From contig JANVCC010000270.1 in NCBI GenBank assembly GCA_025345505.1, positions 4,601,546 through 4,665,545 of the forward strand: 64,000 nt of DNA. The letters run 5' to 3'. Under the pieces are notes generated by a model. It did no database searches. It worked only from the letters and a program-made list of their open reading frames with translations, and was not told the DNA's origin. The position numbers and the translations under genes are program-made. The stretch comes from Todiramphus chloris collaris. Taxonomy: Eukaryota; Chordata; Aves; Coraciiformes; Alcedinidae. Each line of letters starts with the position of its first letter. The first letter of the stretch is position 1. This document shows, piece after piece, positions 1 through 13,179 of this stretch.

Positions 1-3000
1 TTTTTCCCTATTAGAAGCAAATTCTGCTTTGCACCAGACCACAGCATTCGGCGCTGGTAAAACACAAGACAGAGAATTACAGTGCTTGGCACCATCAGAT
101 AGTGCTTGTCTGACTCATTGCAGGGAGGACATATATCTTTTTTTTTTTAAAGGAGGGAAGGTGCTTGAATCCCCCCTTGCTGTTGAACTTGATGCAAGCC
201 TAGATATAGAAAGTGATTCTGTATTTTGTATACTGGCTGTATAATCCCATGCGTGTTTCTCACTGTCAAAGATATCTAGTGAGCTCATGTGGAAAGTTCA
301 GAGTGCTGTGTCACGGTCAGCATATTTGGTTTCTTTGGAACTAGGCAACCCCAGTTTAGTCCATTCCAAATAACAACATTTCTTATTAATAGAGTACTCT
401 TTAGAGTATTGATAGTACTTGGCAGGTATGGAGAACTGCCTGTGCTAGGGGATGGCCTAGTTAATTGTAGAATTTGATTTCTCTTTATTTCATGAGCTGA
501 CTTGTAAATTCTTTCTCTTTTTATCAGAGAAGCTCTTGCAAGAACCAGAAACCAAACTGGGGAGGAGCTTATGATTTTTGTTCTCGGGTCTGGTACCAAT
601 CTCCTGTGTTGCACAGATCCCACCGCTGTCCTGACTTCAGGAGTGTTTGAAAACATCTGTTAATGCACTTTATTATAACCATCTAATCTGAAGACAAGAC
701 CACAAGACCTGACCCAAAGATCTCTGAAAGTACCTGGAGAGCTTTCAGTGATTTCACTGTGCTGTGGAGAAGGCCACTAGACCCTTTGAGAGGGAAACAG
801 TTTTCAGTCAGTATACAAATGTTTGTGATTCTGTTTAGAATCTCTCTTCCAGCTCTCCTGTACTTTATCTTGCCAATTCTATGCTTACTTCTCTCCTGAC
901 TGCTGTAGTGACCAAACTGTTTTTTAAAGTCCAATTGCAAGCTCCTCTTGGTATCTTTAAAAGCCTCATGACAAGTTCCTTTCTCCTTCTAACAATTTTA
1001 GAATGAGCAGGCAGATCCAGAAATCCTTTTTCTCCTCCTGGTGCCAGGAGCTTGAGAGGGAAAGGGCAGAGGATGAGCAGAGACAGTGGTAGAGGGTTCC
1101 TTTCCCAGGCACTTCCAAACATGTGCCCCATTGTGGCATTTGTAAATGGGTTTTCTGAGCTCAGGACCTATTTCAAAGCCAGTGCTGGGTGCCAACACAT
1201 TTCGTCATGGCTCATCTGTGGACAGTGGGCACCTGTTGCAGAGAAGGTTCTTCACTCAGACCTCTCCTGGGGTTAGATCTCTGCTTCTGTCTGAATGAGA
1301 AAAGGTCTTGAATAAAAAGGAACAGCCCTGGTGAATCAGAAATTTGGATGATATGCAGATAAGATCTTTGGGATTTTTAAGAAACCATTATTTTCTGAAT
1401 CTTCAAGCACACTTAAGTGATATTGGTAAAAGGGAGCTTACAGAAAACCCAGTTAGGATTCCATAAGTTTTCAGTGCCTTGCATAGTCAGATTTCATTTT
1501 TCATCTGCCAAAACATGGAGGGGGGGGGGGGGGGGGGAAGGAAGGCAGATGGCTTGAAAATGTACTGTTGGGTATGTTTAATTAGATGCAGTTAGATTTT
1601 CCTATAGCCATACAGCTTTGGGGCAAAATTTTACAAAGGCAACATAACAGGAAAGCATTACCTGCTTCTTAAAGTGCAAAAGAATGCCTGAGAATACCCA
1701 CCAGGCGTGTGTCTAAACTGTCACACAATTAAGAGAAATTGGGTATCAAGGCTTCTTTTTCTTGGCCATGAAAAACAAAGGAATTGCATAAAATAAAGTA
1801 TGTTTCATGAAAATAGAGAGGCTTTTCCATGTCACTTGCAGTCTGCAAGAGTAGTGTAAGTAGTGGGGATGCTGTTGGGCTAGGGAAGCAAAATTTTAAG
1901 CTGAAATTACCTGAAATCTTCTAAATTTCAGACCTTTGGCACACAATGTGGGAGGCTGACCCCCACTTAAGAGAACAAGATAGATGAGGTCTGTGAGATG
2001 AGGCAAGAGATGAGATTTGATTATCTGGTCACAGATCATTGTATTTTTACCACCTTGGTGATTTCACACCTCTCAGCTTCCCAGCATTTGCTGGTAGTTG
2101 TAAGAAACTTTCAGTCTGGTACTTAAAAAAATCTTGAAAGAACTTGTATGAGATTCCTATTAGGGCAGAAAGGCTTTGGAAATCTGCTGTCATCCCATCG
2201 CCCCCCAGAAAGACTCCGAAGTGCCATATTCTGGGGGAGAGAATGGAAAGCATCTAGAGCACCAAATGTGGCAGCTGGAAACAATTTACAAAAACATACC
2301 CAAGATGTGTAGGCCAGTCCTGTTGTGAGGGGTAGGAGGCAGCTGGGAGGTTTAAAAAGGAAGGCCTGCGAGCAGCTGAGAGATGCCAGCAGTGTGTCAG
2401 TGAGAGCATCTGAGAGCGAAGTGGCTGTGTGTGATGAGAAAACCTGCCAAAATGATAAGAAAAACAGCTGGAGGAAAAAAACCCAAACAATTTCAAAGCC
2501 TCTGAAAGATGGATATGCAAATTATGCTAACACTACTGAATAAGTGAATTGCTGGGTTTTTCTTTCTGCTTTCCTAAGTTCCTCTTGTTTTCACAAATGC
2601 CCTCTTTCTGTGGAATCTGTGGGAGTCCTTTTCTGCTGCCTCTTCCTCCTCCTGATCTTTTGGTTTTGGTTGTCCCCCCCTCCAGAAAACGGGTATCTCT
2701 GAACAGTGCTGCTCACTTGCTAGCATTCTCTTTAGCCAGTATTTTGATTATTTCCTGACCTTATCAAGACTCTCTTCTTATTCCCAACATGAAAACCCCT
2801 GTGAACAAAATGTGCTGGTAGCTGCTAATCTCAATAGTTCCAAATCTTTTGGGTAGGACCCATAAGATGTAGATAGCTTTGTATTCCAGAGGGCTAGCTG
2901 GAGGAGCTGGCAGGCTGAAGGGTCTGATGTGAACGGTTGCCACAGTCATGAGACTTTGCAAAGTAAACTCTAAAAACGCACAGTAAGGCAGACTTTCAAG

Positions 3001-6000
3001 GCTTTATGCATTAGAACAGCACCTGTATTTTTGCATGTATTTTATTATAGATAGATCTTTGATTTACTCCGATCTGATCTCGTATTTTAATCTAGTCTGG
3101 GTGTGTGCATCAGTGGTGTGAAGATATATGCCTATATCTATATACAGTAGCATGTTCTTTACCTTTGAAATTGTGGCTCTGCTGGTTTTCAGCTGTGAAG
3201 GCAAGAGCCAGTCTACGTGTGTACTCTTTTTTTTTTAATCCCATAGATCATAAGGAACAAAGAGTTTATGTGGAAGGAAGAGTACAGGAGAAGATCTTAA
3301 TAGATTCTATCCCATCAAAAACTGAAATACAGCGACATGAAAAGAGCAAACATGCTGTCTAGCTTCTCTGAAACGGCTTGCTAATGACCTCCAGTGAACT
3401 AGAAAATGTTAGAGAGCGTAGTCGCAGCTTGAAGCCTGAGAGAAGAAAAGTAGCAGGCAGAGAGAAGGATGCAAAGAAAGTGAAGGAGAGAACAGAGATA
3501 GTTATTATTTTGCAACACCAAAACCTGAATCAGGCAGCAAACTTTTGATAGTGAAAATGCTGCCTGACCTATACTATTATGTCCAGGCCAACAGGAAAAA
3601 CAGTAGGAGCAGCAGTTTTGGAGGGCATGAAAGTAGCTCAGAATAATAAAATGGAGAGAATTAAAAGGGGCAGAGGGTATAAAAATGCAGATTAAAATAG
3701 ACTGAGCATTTTATGGAAGGCATCTGAATGATTACCACTCAGTATTGGTGATATATAACTCCTTATGTAGCATATACTAAGTACTTTAAAGAAAATAATA
3801 GTCAGGTCTTGACATTCTATTCCCCTAACAGGAACAATTAACCAAAAGCATAAACTTACAAGAAATTTTACATATAAGCTGTAGTGTTGCACTTCTTATG
3901 CTTAAGTGCATTTCTCTCTTGGAATAAGAAATTTCAGCTTCCCTTCCTTGTTTTCTCCATGATTAGCAGCAGACTAGGCAATGTGTTATTCCACATTCCA
4001 GCCTAAATATAGATGGCCTCTGTGTTTTTTATCAAACTGAGTCTGAGAAGTGAGTGCAGGTGCACTTATCTGAAAAGAACTGAGTGCATTTGAAAAATAA
4101 TGGGGGAGGCACCATCCAACAGTTCTGTAACAATGTATTACCTCTGAGTTGAAAGAGTCCTGCCTTCTACATGTCCTTCTTTCCAGCCTAGAGCTGAAGA
4201 TGGTCTTTGCTGGTGGCTTTGCACCACCTTGTGATTTAGGAGAATGTTCCCCCATGTTCATGTAGCTGTAGACCCTGAGAAAGGAGGAGGATTTCAGTTG
4301 CAGGAGGAAGAATGGCTTGGTCAGTTATATTTTTAATTCAAACAAGGCAGAGAGACTGAATTTGCAGGACCTTCTACAGCAGGAGCCTGTAAATCCAGAT
4401 GAGCTGCTATGAAGTCTACATAGCAGAGATGTGCCCTGGCCACTCCATTTGAACAGAGAGCAAGATTTGAGGTTTGTAGCTGGCACAGTTCCCCCAGCTG
4501 CTGCTCCCTGTCTGACCTTGCTCCCTATTGTTTCTCAGAAAATCCCAGGGTGAGGTTCTTTCTGCCACTTCTCAAGGATGGGAACAGTGTGAGAGATTTC
4601 ACTGCTGAGAGGGTGGGGTTTTTTCACATTCTGGAGAATAAACCAAGCACCACTTGTTTTCCTCTCCTCTACACCAAGTCATTATCAGTTCATTAAAACA
4701 CGAACACATACCAACCCTTTTCTTCTTTCTAGCACATCACCTTGAACAGCAGAACTCCTCTTCCAGTAAATGCCTGTAGGTGTTGGAGTGTGTTCCTGTA
4801 CTACACACTTCAGAGCAAGCGATGCCTGGTAGAGCCAAGTGCTGTTTGGAGGCTTTACATGCAGCTTGCTCTGCTCAACCACGAGGCTTTTGTGAGGTTT
4901 TTCTCTGAGGCAGCCAAGTGGCCTTGCAAATGCAAATATTCCTTTAAATACTGGGATCTGCAAACAGTAAAATAGGTACTTTCTTGAGATCATTGCTGGC
5001 TTAGGAATTAAGTCAGCATAGTTACATCTTTTACCTGTATGACTGATAGAACCTGAGGCTTTACAGGTAACCCTGCCTAGATTTAATAACATCCCACTGA
5101 GAAACAATTTGTTTTCATGTTGGTGTATTTATGACTTTGTCCTCGGGAGTCACCAAATGGTCAGGAACTACTCTTGTTCTTAAAGATCCACTCTTAGGTT
5201 TTTAAACTCCAAACAACTGAACCATCCTCATAAGCATATCAAATGCCACAGTAAATGTCAAGAATCCATTAAAATCTTTTGTTGTTTGTAAGGAATAGCA
5301 CTTTGACCACTCCTGAGCAGACTGTACTTCTGACCTTGTGAGAGCAAACCTCTCTGACCTCGAGCAGTGATCCTGGGGTATATCATGCAGATCTGTTTCC
5401 AGTCTGGATCCTGGCTCCAGTCCCTGCATATCGAGCTCATCTTGCTGGTTGCTGTTCTGTCCTCGCTGTAGCAGTTAGCAACCAAGCTGTCCTGCTGAAA
5501 CCCCTAGCACCAAGGCAGTGCAGCCACATTTCAAGTAAGCCAGATTTTAAACGCAGTAGAAGGCAGAGTAGAGACAATGCCTTCTTCTTAATACTGCTGT
5601 TCCCTGGGTCTAGGAAAGCCAGATTCCTTGAGGCTCCTCCACACACTCTGCTTGTGTCTCTGCCAACCTGTATTCTTAGAGAACCACTGGCAAGCACCAC
5701 TGCCTTTGTTGGGATCAGACCAAGATGCTGCATAAGGTCTGGATTATACTGAAGACAAGATACAAGATCTTGGAAGCCAACTTCATTCTTTGAAGTTTCA
5801 GTGGGCACTAAGACTTTCTTCCTCAGGAAATCACTGCAGTGCTGCTTTGTTTGCCCTTTGCTTGGCCTTTCTGAAGCTAAACCACAGCATTCACACGGGA
5901 AAGCCTTTCAACTGTGGTGTGCCCTTCTCCTGCCCTCGCTCAGCTGAGCTACTGCAGCTCGGCTCGGAGGGGGGATCTCCCTTCTGACACGAGGCCTCGG

Positions 6001-9000
6001 AAGGCTGATGGCACACTTCTGTTTTCACACTCAGCCGCTGCTCTCGGAGCTTTAGGTTAGAGTTTGATTTCTTTTGGCAAGATCCCAGGTGTTGTTAGAG
6101 TGGGCAGGAAAATTGCTGCTCTTGATAAGGTCAGAGGAAAGCCAGTTTCAAGGTACAGTACTGTACATGGAACCGGTGACATTTGCAGAAGAATAAAGCC
6201 TGGAGATTTTTGTATTCTGCCTTACACAAAAACCAGTATCAGTTATGATGGCACACAGGTTAGTGAAATGTGCACTTCACAGGAAAGGAGAAGAGTTCTT
6301 CTAATGAAGAGCCAACATTGATGAAAATCAGGAAAGAATAATGCATGAACTTGCATACCGTGATCCCTATGACTGGATTTAGGAATACCACGTATTCCTT
6401 AGGTAGTGCTCATAACATTCATGCTGAGGAACGTGCACTGCTCCATAACCATGTGTTGGAAAAAGAAATGGTGGGCATTCCTTATTGCACTCGTGTGCTA
6501 CTTGCCATCCTCAAAGGCTAGGAAGAGCACACAGAGTCCAAAGAGCAGCTCACTTGTAAGGTCCTTCATCACTAGTGTGATGAAGAAATTGAACTGCAAT
6601 GGAGACAGACCATCACTTAAGGCTTTGGACCTACCTTGAAAAAAGAGCTTGTGCTTCAACTTGGTAATGCTTGGGTTGTTCCTCATGCCTATGGTTGCTT
6701 GTCTGCATAAAACGTTCCCAAATTCTCCAGTTATCCTTAGTGAAAATGAGATTGGCCTCTAGACTTTCATGATTTATATATTCATTCAGAAATATTACTA
6801 ATGAGCATAGGGGGGAGATGAATTCCAGCGGTGTGAACAAATAGCTGGAGAATCCCAGCCTTGAGCAAGTAACTCCTCCCTTTGAAACAGCTGGAAAATA
6901 CACTCATTTGTTTCTGTTGAAAGCCATTCAGTTGTAGTGGTTCTTGTCAGGAAAAAAATCAGCTCATTCTATTCTGGTGTTGTCTAAGTGCAGGGATATT
7001 TTTGAACAAATTATGATTTTTTTTTTTTTTGTAATTTTTTTTAATTATCAAACCAACATATTAAAGAACCACTGAGAGAGTTTTGTTTACTGCAGTGTTT
7101 TAAACTTTAGCCTGTGTTTTGCCATCACTGCAAATCCAGGGAAAAAGAACCCCAAACAACAAAACCATTAAGAGTTTTTTACAGGCTGTCAAAGTCCCTT
7201 GTCTGCAGTGCTGGGCGGAAAAGCGCTCTGTTCTTCAAGTGTGTGGTAAAGATTGATTCACGCCCTTTGCTAGTGCAGTAAAAACCTCTTTTAACAGCTG
7301 AATGGCAGATTAGGGATTCATACTACCATGGGTATTTTACCATCTTCTGCTCTGGTTCAGATGGAATCAGTGATTTCAGAAGGTGAGCTGTGGGTAGGGA
7401 GAGCTCATTTGTAAAGAGTTTTCTAGATTCCATAAAGTTTGAGGTGAAAGACTGTGGTGTTTACTTAATGTGCCTGGAAGTCTTGAGTTTTCAGTCTCCA
7501 GGTAGGGAGTGCCCTTGCCCTGTGTGAAAGCAGGGAGCTCATCACCCACAATAGCCACATCTAGAGAGGAAAAGCAGCAGGCACAGTGCAGGTAACAGAA
7601 GGGTGCTGATCTGAGACCTCCCACCTATTAATTTGGATAGCGACTTTTGACTCTCAGATGCTGGGTGATGAAACAGACTGTTGGGTTCCTCCCTATTCCC
7701 AGATTGTTTAGGTCAAAAATAATGATAGTGTTAAGCTAGCCCGAATTCATGGCTTGTGTCAGCAAAGCTGGCACGTGGAATTGGGAAACGTTCCAGAGAT
7801 AATTGGCTTTACGGTGAGAAAAGCTGATAGCTGTTTGATGGGCACATCTGCATGTTTGATTGCAGTCATACTTCAAGTTTTGTCCTTGTTCTTGATACCA
7901 TGTCAAGCTTATTTTTTCCTCCTAATGTTAGACTGGACTTTGGAGGAGAAAAAAAAAAAAAAGAGTCTGCAAATGAGCCCCTGAAGCTCAGCCGTGGGAA
8001 GCATGTTATAAATTCACACGTAACCAAGCTGTTCTCAGAGCCCTTAAAGATCTTTAGTTGCTGCTGCTCTCAGGTGGTTTCTTGGTTTTGCTGGATGTAA
8101 CAGTGTAATGAATCTGTTCCTTGGGATCCTGCCCAATATCACGGTGGTGTCAATGTAGTAAACAAGCTTAAAAGAGAATTTCCCAGTTGTTTTCAGGGAT
8201 ATACAAAGAGCTGGCTGTAGACTTCTAGCCTGCATCTTGCTGGCTAGTAGCCTGTATTAAATATAATATTAAATGTAGTGTAAGGCTGAGTGGTTTTCCT
8301 TTCCTTGCATTATCCCATTCTTCCCATTCTCACTGTATCCCGTTCACAGCCCCGTGTATTTTGGTGACACAAGGCCAAATTCCAGCATAAACTGCAGTTT
8401 TTACTTGCTCATAAATTTTTTAATAAAAACTTCCTGATGGCCAGAGAGTTTCACAGTTAGACTTTGCCCAGAGCCCGTTTTACTGCTGGTTTGAGGAAGT
8501 ATAAACTAAGAGTTTGAAGTCTGAGCACATGGGCAAACATAAAAGTTAGATACTTTGCAATCTGAATACGCTGCTCATCTGCTTATTTGTATCCAAAACA
8601 AATCAGAATTGAAGACATTGTTTTGGAAACACAACTGGAAGTTGCATTATGTGTGATTCCTTGCTGCTTACACACATGCCACCCCAGGTAAAACACTAAC
8701 ATTTTTGCTGAGTATTCACAGCTTTCCCAATGCTATTTCTTAGTTATTTTATTGTGGTTTTGGTAAGAGGGGCTGTTGGTGTTTCATGCACAGGAGGTGT
8801 TATTGAGGTGTATTTTATGTACAAAGGTTTTTTCAGCTACTGGTTTAGCAAAAACTACAGAGTGTGTTCGTGTTGGCTGCCCCAAGCCAGGCTTGCTGGT
8901 GGAACTTGCACGTGTACATTTTTGCTGAGGTTATTTAATCTGCCAAATCACAGAGCCAGCATGCAGTTGACCTTTATAAACTGAATCATAAACTTGGATT

Positions 9001-9769
9001 CTGCTCCTGTTGTGGCTTCCCACAGCACAGTCCCCCTCCAGGTCCCCCTCCATGTCTACCCTGGGGTGTCTGTCACCTGCAGATGGAGGCAGGGAAGTTC
9101 CCAGAGATATTGTCATATATAAGTAGGGCTAAGATGCTTTCTTCATCCTGTATCAAATAACATGTCACTGTGTCATACAGTTTCCTGAGACATCAGTGTC
9201 CTCTGTCCTCCCTTCAGAGGGACTTTTGGTTTTAATTCCTACTTGATACCGTGTCTTGTAGGCAGACCCTCTCTGGGAAAGGCCAGGGTGGGGGAAATTG
9301 GAAAATGGAGTAGAAAATGGGATTTATGAAGTGTTTCCTACTGACCTCCCTGCTGGATGTTTACATGCTTCTCAGCAGAGGAACACTACGTGGCACTCTG
9401 CAGGGTTGCAGATCTTAAGGTCAGATTGCAACAGACAGCTCAGCAACGCTTCTCAGCAGCCAGGCTCCAAGCACCTGTCATGAACAGAACACGACAGCAT
9501 CATCCAGTACCACGTCTGGATGGCCGAGTCTCAGAAACCTCTTTCAGGCATCAGGTAGCAACTGCTTTTGGTCATTAGTTGCTTGGACTGATCTCAAAAT
9601 AGTCAGATTACAAATGCATCATCACTGGATCTGAACAGCAGCTTCAGTGCTTCCCAGTTCAAGTACTATATGCACGAAGGTGCCTGGGCTTTTAAGCTTT
9701 TAATAACACCACTTTGTACTTATAGGAAGGGTTTGAGGACAAAAGAAACTGTCAGGTGTGGGATTGAGA
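1..9769. other. Intergenic sequence left of RBM24 (toward CAP2 by synteny)
   Basis: No coding exon, RNA gene or recognisable transposon was found. Open frames of 120-140 codons (for example 285-656, 4685-5107 and 5437-5808, all minus) have no family resemblance and no supporting splice sites. Simple features are a poly-G run at 1520-1537, a T-run near 7018-7030 and an A-run near 7951-7962. CAP2 is expected further left. I looked for its N-terminal exon and did not see it. Confidence 0.6.
1520..1537. repeat. Poly-G tract (18 G)
   Basis: This is an uninterrupted run of 18 G followed by AAGGAAGG. Such runs are often sequencing or assembly weak points and can form G-quadruplexes. Confidence 0.9.
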
Positions 9770-10880
9770 TTCCTCAAGAGGTCTCTGAATCAATCCACTT
9801 AAGTCCATGGAACCAGATGGGCTGCAGCCAACGGTGCTAAGAGAGCTTGGCTGTTGGCAGTGTGAGGCTGCTCACTATCGCCTTTGAAAGATCACGGAGA
9901 CGGGGGAGGTCATCTGTGACTAGAGAAAGGCAGATGATGCACCCATCTTCAGAAAGGGAAAGAACAGTTTAGGGTGCTACAGAACAAACCTGGACTGAGC
10001 AATCTTGGAAGTGACTTGGGGGCACATGAAGGAGAAAGTGGTGATTTGGAATAGCCAGCGTGGATTTACAAGGGTAGATCATACCAGACCAGCCTAACTT
10101 GCCTCCTGTCATGAGATGTGAGGGGAAAGCACAACCTTGAGTTTAGCAAGGCTTTCCATGTAGTCTCCCACAGAATCCCTACATCCCAATTCACATGGTC
10201 AAGTCTAGATAGGCAAAAAAACCTGACCAGCTCGTTAGTCAGAAGGGCTCGTGCTCTGTCTGCAGCCTGGTTACAGTGGTGTTCCTCAGATACGTCTGAT
10301 ATCTTTATCAGTGACCTGGAGGAAGAGACAGGATGCAGTACTACCAGGGCTGCAGACAGATGATACTGAATGGAGGGGGTAGTTGATATGCTCAGGATCA
10401 GGCCTGCCATTCGGAGGGATTCACACTTGCTGGAGGCCAAGGCCAACTTGATAACAGGTAAACTTGAACGACTCCGTTGGAGGGCCAACAGGATGGCTGG
10501 AGGTTGAAGCATGGGACTTGTGAGGAGAGGCTGAGGCACTGAGTTTTGTTCATCCCAGGGAAGAGAACAGCAACTTCCCAGTGTCTAAGAGGAGGTTCCT
10601 GAGTAGACAGGGCTGGGCTCTCTGCTAGACAATGAGAGACAAAGGTTATAAACGAGCAGGGGAGGCTCTGGATACATAGAAGAAAAAAAAAAAAAATCAA
10701 AATACACTCTGGGGATAATTAGGTAGTGGAATAGATTACCCAGAGGGGCTGGGCAGTCTCCACGTGGAGGATTTTAAGAGCTAACTGGACAAAGCCATAA
10801 GCAACCGGGGACCTCCTCAAGTCCCTCCCACTATGATGACTTGGGAGGGATCTTCTCCATCACCTCTGTAGGATTTCCTC
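9770..10880 (+). mobile_element. Old CR1 LINE fragment with reverse-transcriptase remnants
   Basis: This diverged CR1 copy is in plus orientation. Between about 10070 and 10380, broken frames give FSKAFHVVSH (the SKAFD-V-H block of CR1 RT), then GVPQ and IFISDLEEET (usually the GVPQGSVLGP...INDL region), interrupted by frameshifts. The 3' part (10700-10860) has CR1 consensus phrases such as GGGATAATTAGGTAGTGGAA and CAGAGGGGCTGGGCAGTCTC. A poly-A run sits at 10681-10695. The ends are ragged and approximate. The copy is clearly dead. Confidence 0.75.
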
Positions 10881-11029
10881 TCTGTCTACAGTTCCTATCA
10901 GTCTATAAATGTAAAGCCAGTGCATACGCTGCCCTTCACCCCGCAGACCAGTAAGGTGACATAAAAGGTTGCCCCCCTAGTTTCAACTAAAGAAGATCTA
11001 AGACAATTTGAGCAAGAACATCACTAGAC

Positions 11030-12845
11030 GGGATGCGACAACATTTTATTTTTTATTGTTTTAATACGAGTGAATAGATTAAGAGATCTGAAATGTTGTA
11101 AAGCAATATACATACTGAATAAATAATATGCACAGGAGAGTCATGTCTACATCGTAACACTGGCTAGTATTCAGAATACTTAAAATAAATCCAGTGACAT
11201 TGGATAAAGTCCATAAAAATGCTATCCTGTCTTCCCTTGTATGAAATTGTTCAAGTATAAAAAAATCCAATACAGTGTAAAATATTAAATTCCATTTCGG
11301 TCAAGAATAAAAATTGCAAGTATCGTAGTTTCACAGGACAATGTAAAGCAGCATTTTCTAGCAAAGGGAAAAATAGTCAGTCTACGTACAGATGAGTGAG
11401 AAAACGGCACTAATGGATCTGAGAGGTCTACGTGAAGAACTAGAAGAAGGGAAAAAAAGAAGGAACTAGCAATGTTTTATGTAAAAACCTAAAAAAGTGT
11501 TAATTTAAGAGTACCCTCATACAGTGCACATACTGAATTTAAATAAATCCAAGTCAACATCCTTAGTTAATTAGGTTAATATTTAATATGCTACATCTAA
11601 GCCTACTGAATAATTTATGCCATGAGATGAATACATAATTTTACAGTGTCACATCTAAAGTCGCTTTCTTTAGAGCGCAGCATAGTAAAACTTTCAAAAT
11701 AAATATTTCTTTTTAAATAGCATAACAATTAAGGCACAGTATAAATCACATACCATTAACCCTTCAAGAACTGCAGTCTTGGTAACAAAAGTCGCCTCGT
11801 GTACTGTATGTTTGCTAATAAATATTTTAAATATAGTCCTGAAATAGATACTAAAATCGTACAAATGGTTTCAGAAAAAGAAAATTCCCTTAAAACAGTT
11901 CTTAAAGGTTTTAATTCATTAAGCCTGTTCCTGCCTTTATTCACAAGTTACGAATAGATGCAATAAATAGAAAGAGAAGGCTGTTGTAGTAAAGGGCTGA
12001 TCCTATTTTAGAATCAGAATAGCTGACACCAGCAGTTAAAGTTTCCCAAAAGTGAAACAGGATGGGGCGAGGGATTAGGATGTGACAAGCTCATCACATG
12101 AGCACGAGTGATGTATTCTGTCCAGAACTGTCTGTGTTATTGATTGTCTCTACAGCTGTTGCACCCCTTACTTCCACATCACTTGCTCCATAGTTCCACT
12201 CATCCAGAGGACAGAGAAGAGAATAACTTTGGTGCCTGTCCGCCATCTTACTAGCCGGCCATCTTCCTTGGCTCGCTCGCTGCCCCTTCGTGAGAGAGCG
12301 AGAAGGAACTATCTCACCAGACAGCTTCCGAAAGCTAGGAAGGACAATCAGTGCTTTAAGCTCGTTTCCTCGTAAAACGCAGACAGATTACATATTGCTG
12401 ACTCAGTTTGTTTTTTTTTCCCTGGCTCAAACTTTTCCAATACCATTTTCTTACTTATAAAAGGCAGTTTTGTTTCCCTGATGCTGTAAAAAGTACACCT
12501 TTGCTTTTTTTTTTGGTTCTTGTTGGTTTGTCTGTTTGAAAATATGAAGTCCCATTGCTACTCCTGCCACTCTTTCATGACAGTACAGTATTTATTTATT
12601 TTTTTTCCCCCCATTTTCTTCTGGCTCGATACTTGAAACTAGACATGCCGCGCTCGGCCTCCCCTCTAACAACACCATTTGGATGCGTACTCTATGAAGA
12701 CGGTGGAATAAAAATCTTTAGTCTCGCAATAGCATCGCTTTCCTTAAAGCTCCTTAGTCAACACCGATCGTCTCTGATTAACTACTGATACTGGAAGGCT
12801 GAAAAGAGGAAGAGAAAGAGCGAGCTTCCTTCGGGAGTCCCCCTG
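11030..12845 (-). other. RBM24: RBM24 3' UTR (about 1.8 kb, AT-rich)
   Basis: Directly after the stop codon comes about 1.8 kb of AT-rich sequence without repeats. It ends at tandem AATAAA signals (minus strand) near 11045-11057. Other AATAAA hexamers at about 11936-11941 and 12591-12600 could give shorter UTRs. The only GC-richer patch is around 12240-12310. The 3' limit is inferred from the distal signals, and the cleavage base itself cannot be seen. Confidence 0.75.
11045..11057 (-). terminator. RBM24: Tandem polyadenylation signals (AATAAA x2) of RBM24
   Basis: Two TTTATT hexamers on the plus strand (11045-11050 and 11052-11057) read as AATAAA on the transcribed strand. They fall about 1.8 kb past the stop codon, just before the sequence changes to CR1-derived DNA. 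This position makes them the likely distal poly(A) signal. Confidence 0.65.
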
Positions 12846-13179
12846 CTATTGCATCCGGTCCGTCTGCAGCTGTTGGGGCTGGTACTGGCCGAAAGCGGCG
12901 GCGGCGGCGGCCGTGCCCGGGGCGGCGGCGGCGATGGGCTGCTGCACCGCGTAGCCGTAGCCCCCCGCGGCCACGTAGCCGGCGGCGGCCGGCGAGGCCG
13001 CGTACGGGTACTGCTCGTAGGCCGCGGCCGCGGCGGCGGCGGCCGAGTACTGGGCGTACGCGGCTCCGGTGTAATCGATGTAGGGCGTAGTGGAAGCGGC
13101 GGCCGCCGCGGGCTGAACGTGGGGAATTACCACTCCGGGCTGCACGAAAGCCTGTGGATAGACATAGTGAGCGGGTATC
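12846..13179 (-). CDS. RBM24: RBM24 coding exon 4, Ala/Tyr-rich C-terminus and stop
   Basis: The acceptor CTTTCAACAG lies at 13180-13189. The exon encodes residues 117-226: [20 protein letters not shown], then [15 protein letters not shown], poly-Ala runs, [15 protein letters not shown], and the terminal [13 protein letters not shown] with TAG at 12846-12848. The GCN-rich poly-Ala segments are the reason this exon also has a long open frame on the opposite strand (12849-13232), which is not coding. Confidence 0.97.

Noticed and set aside
4685..5107. 140-codon minus-strand frame, also 285-656 and 5437-5808
   Set aside because: They match no family and have no splice or codon-bias signal. Such lengths are expected by chance in 64 kb.
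1..9769. CAP2 5' exon expected by synteny
   Set aside because: I searched for the CAP N-terminal helix (MQGLVERLE-type) on the minus strand and found nothing similar. It is probably further left.
10066..10539. 157-codon minus-strand frame
   Set aside because: It is antisense to the decayed CR1 reverse transcriptase at the same place.
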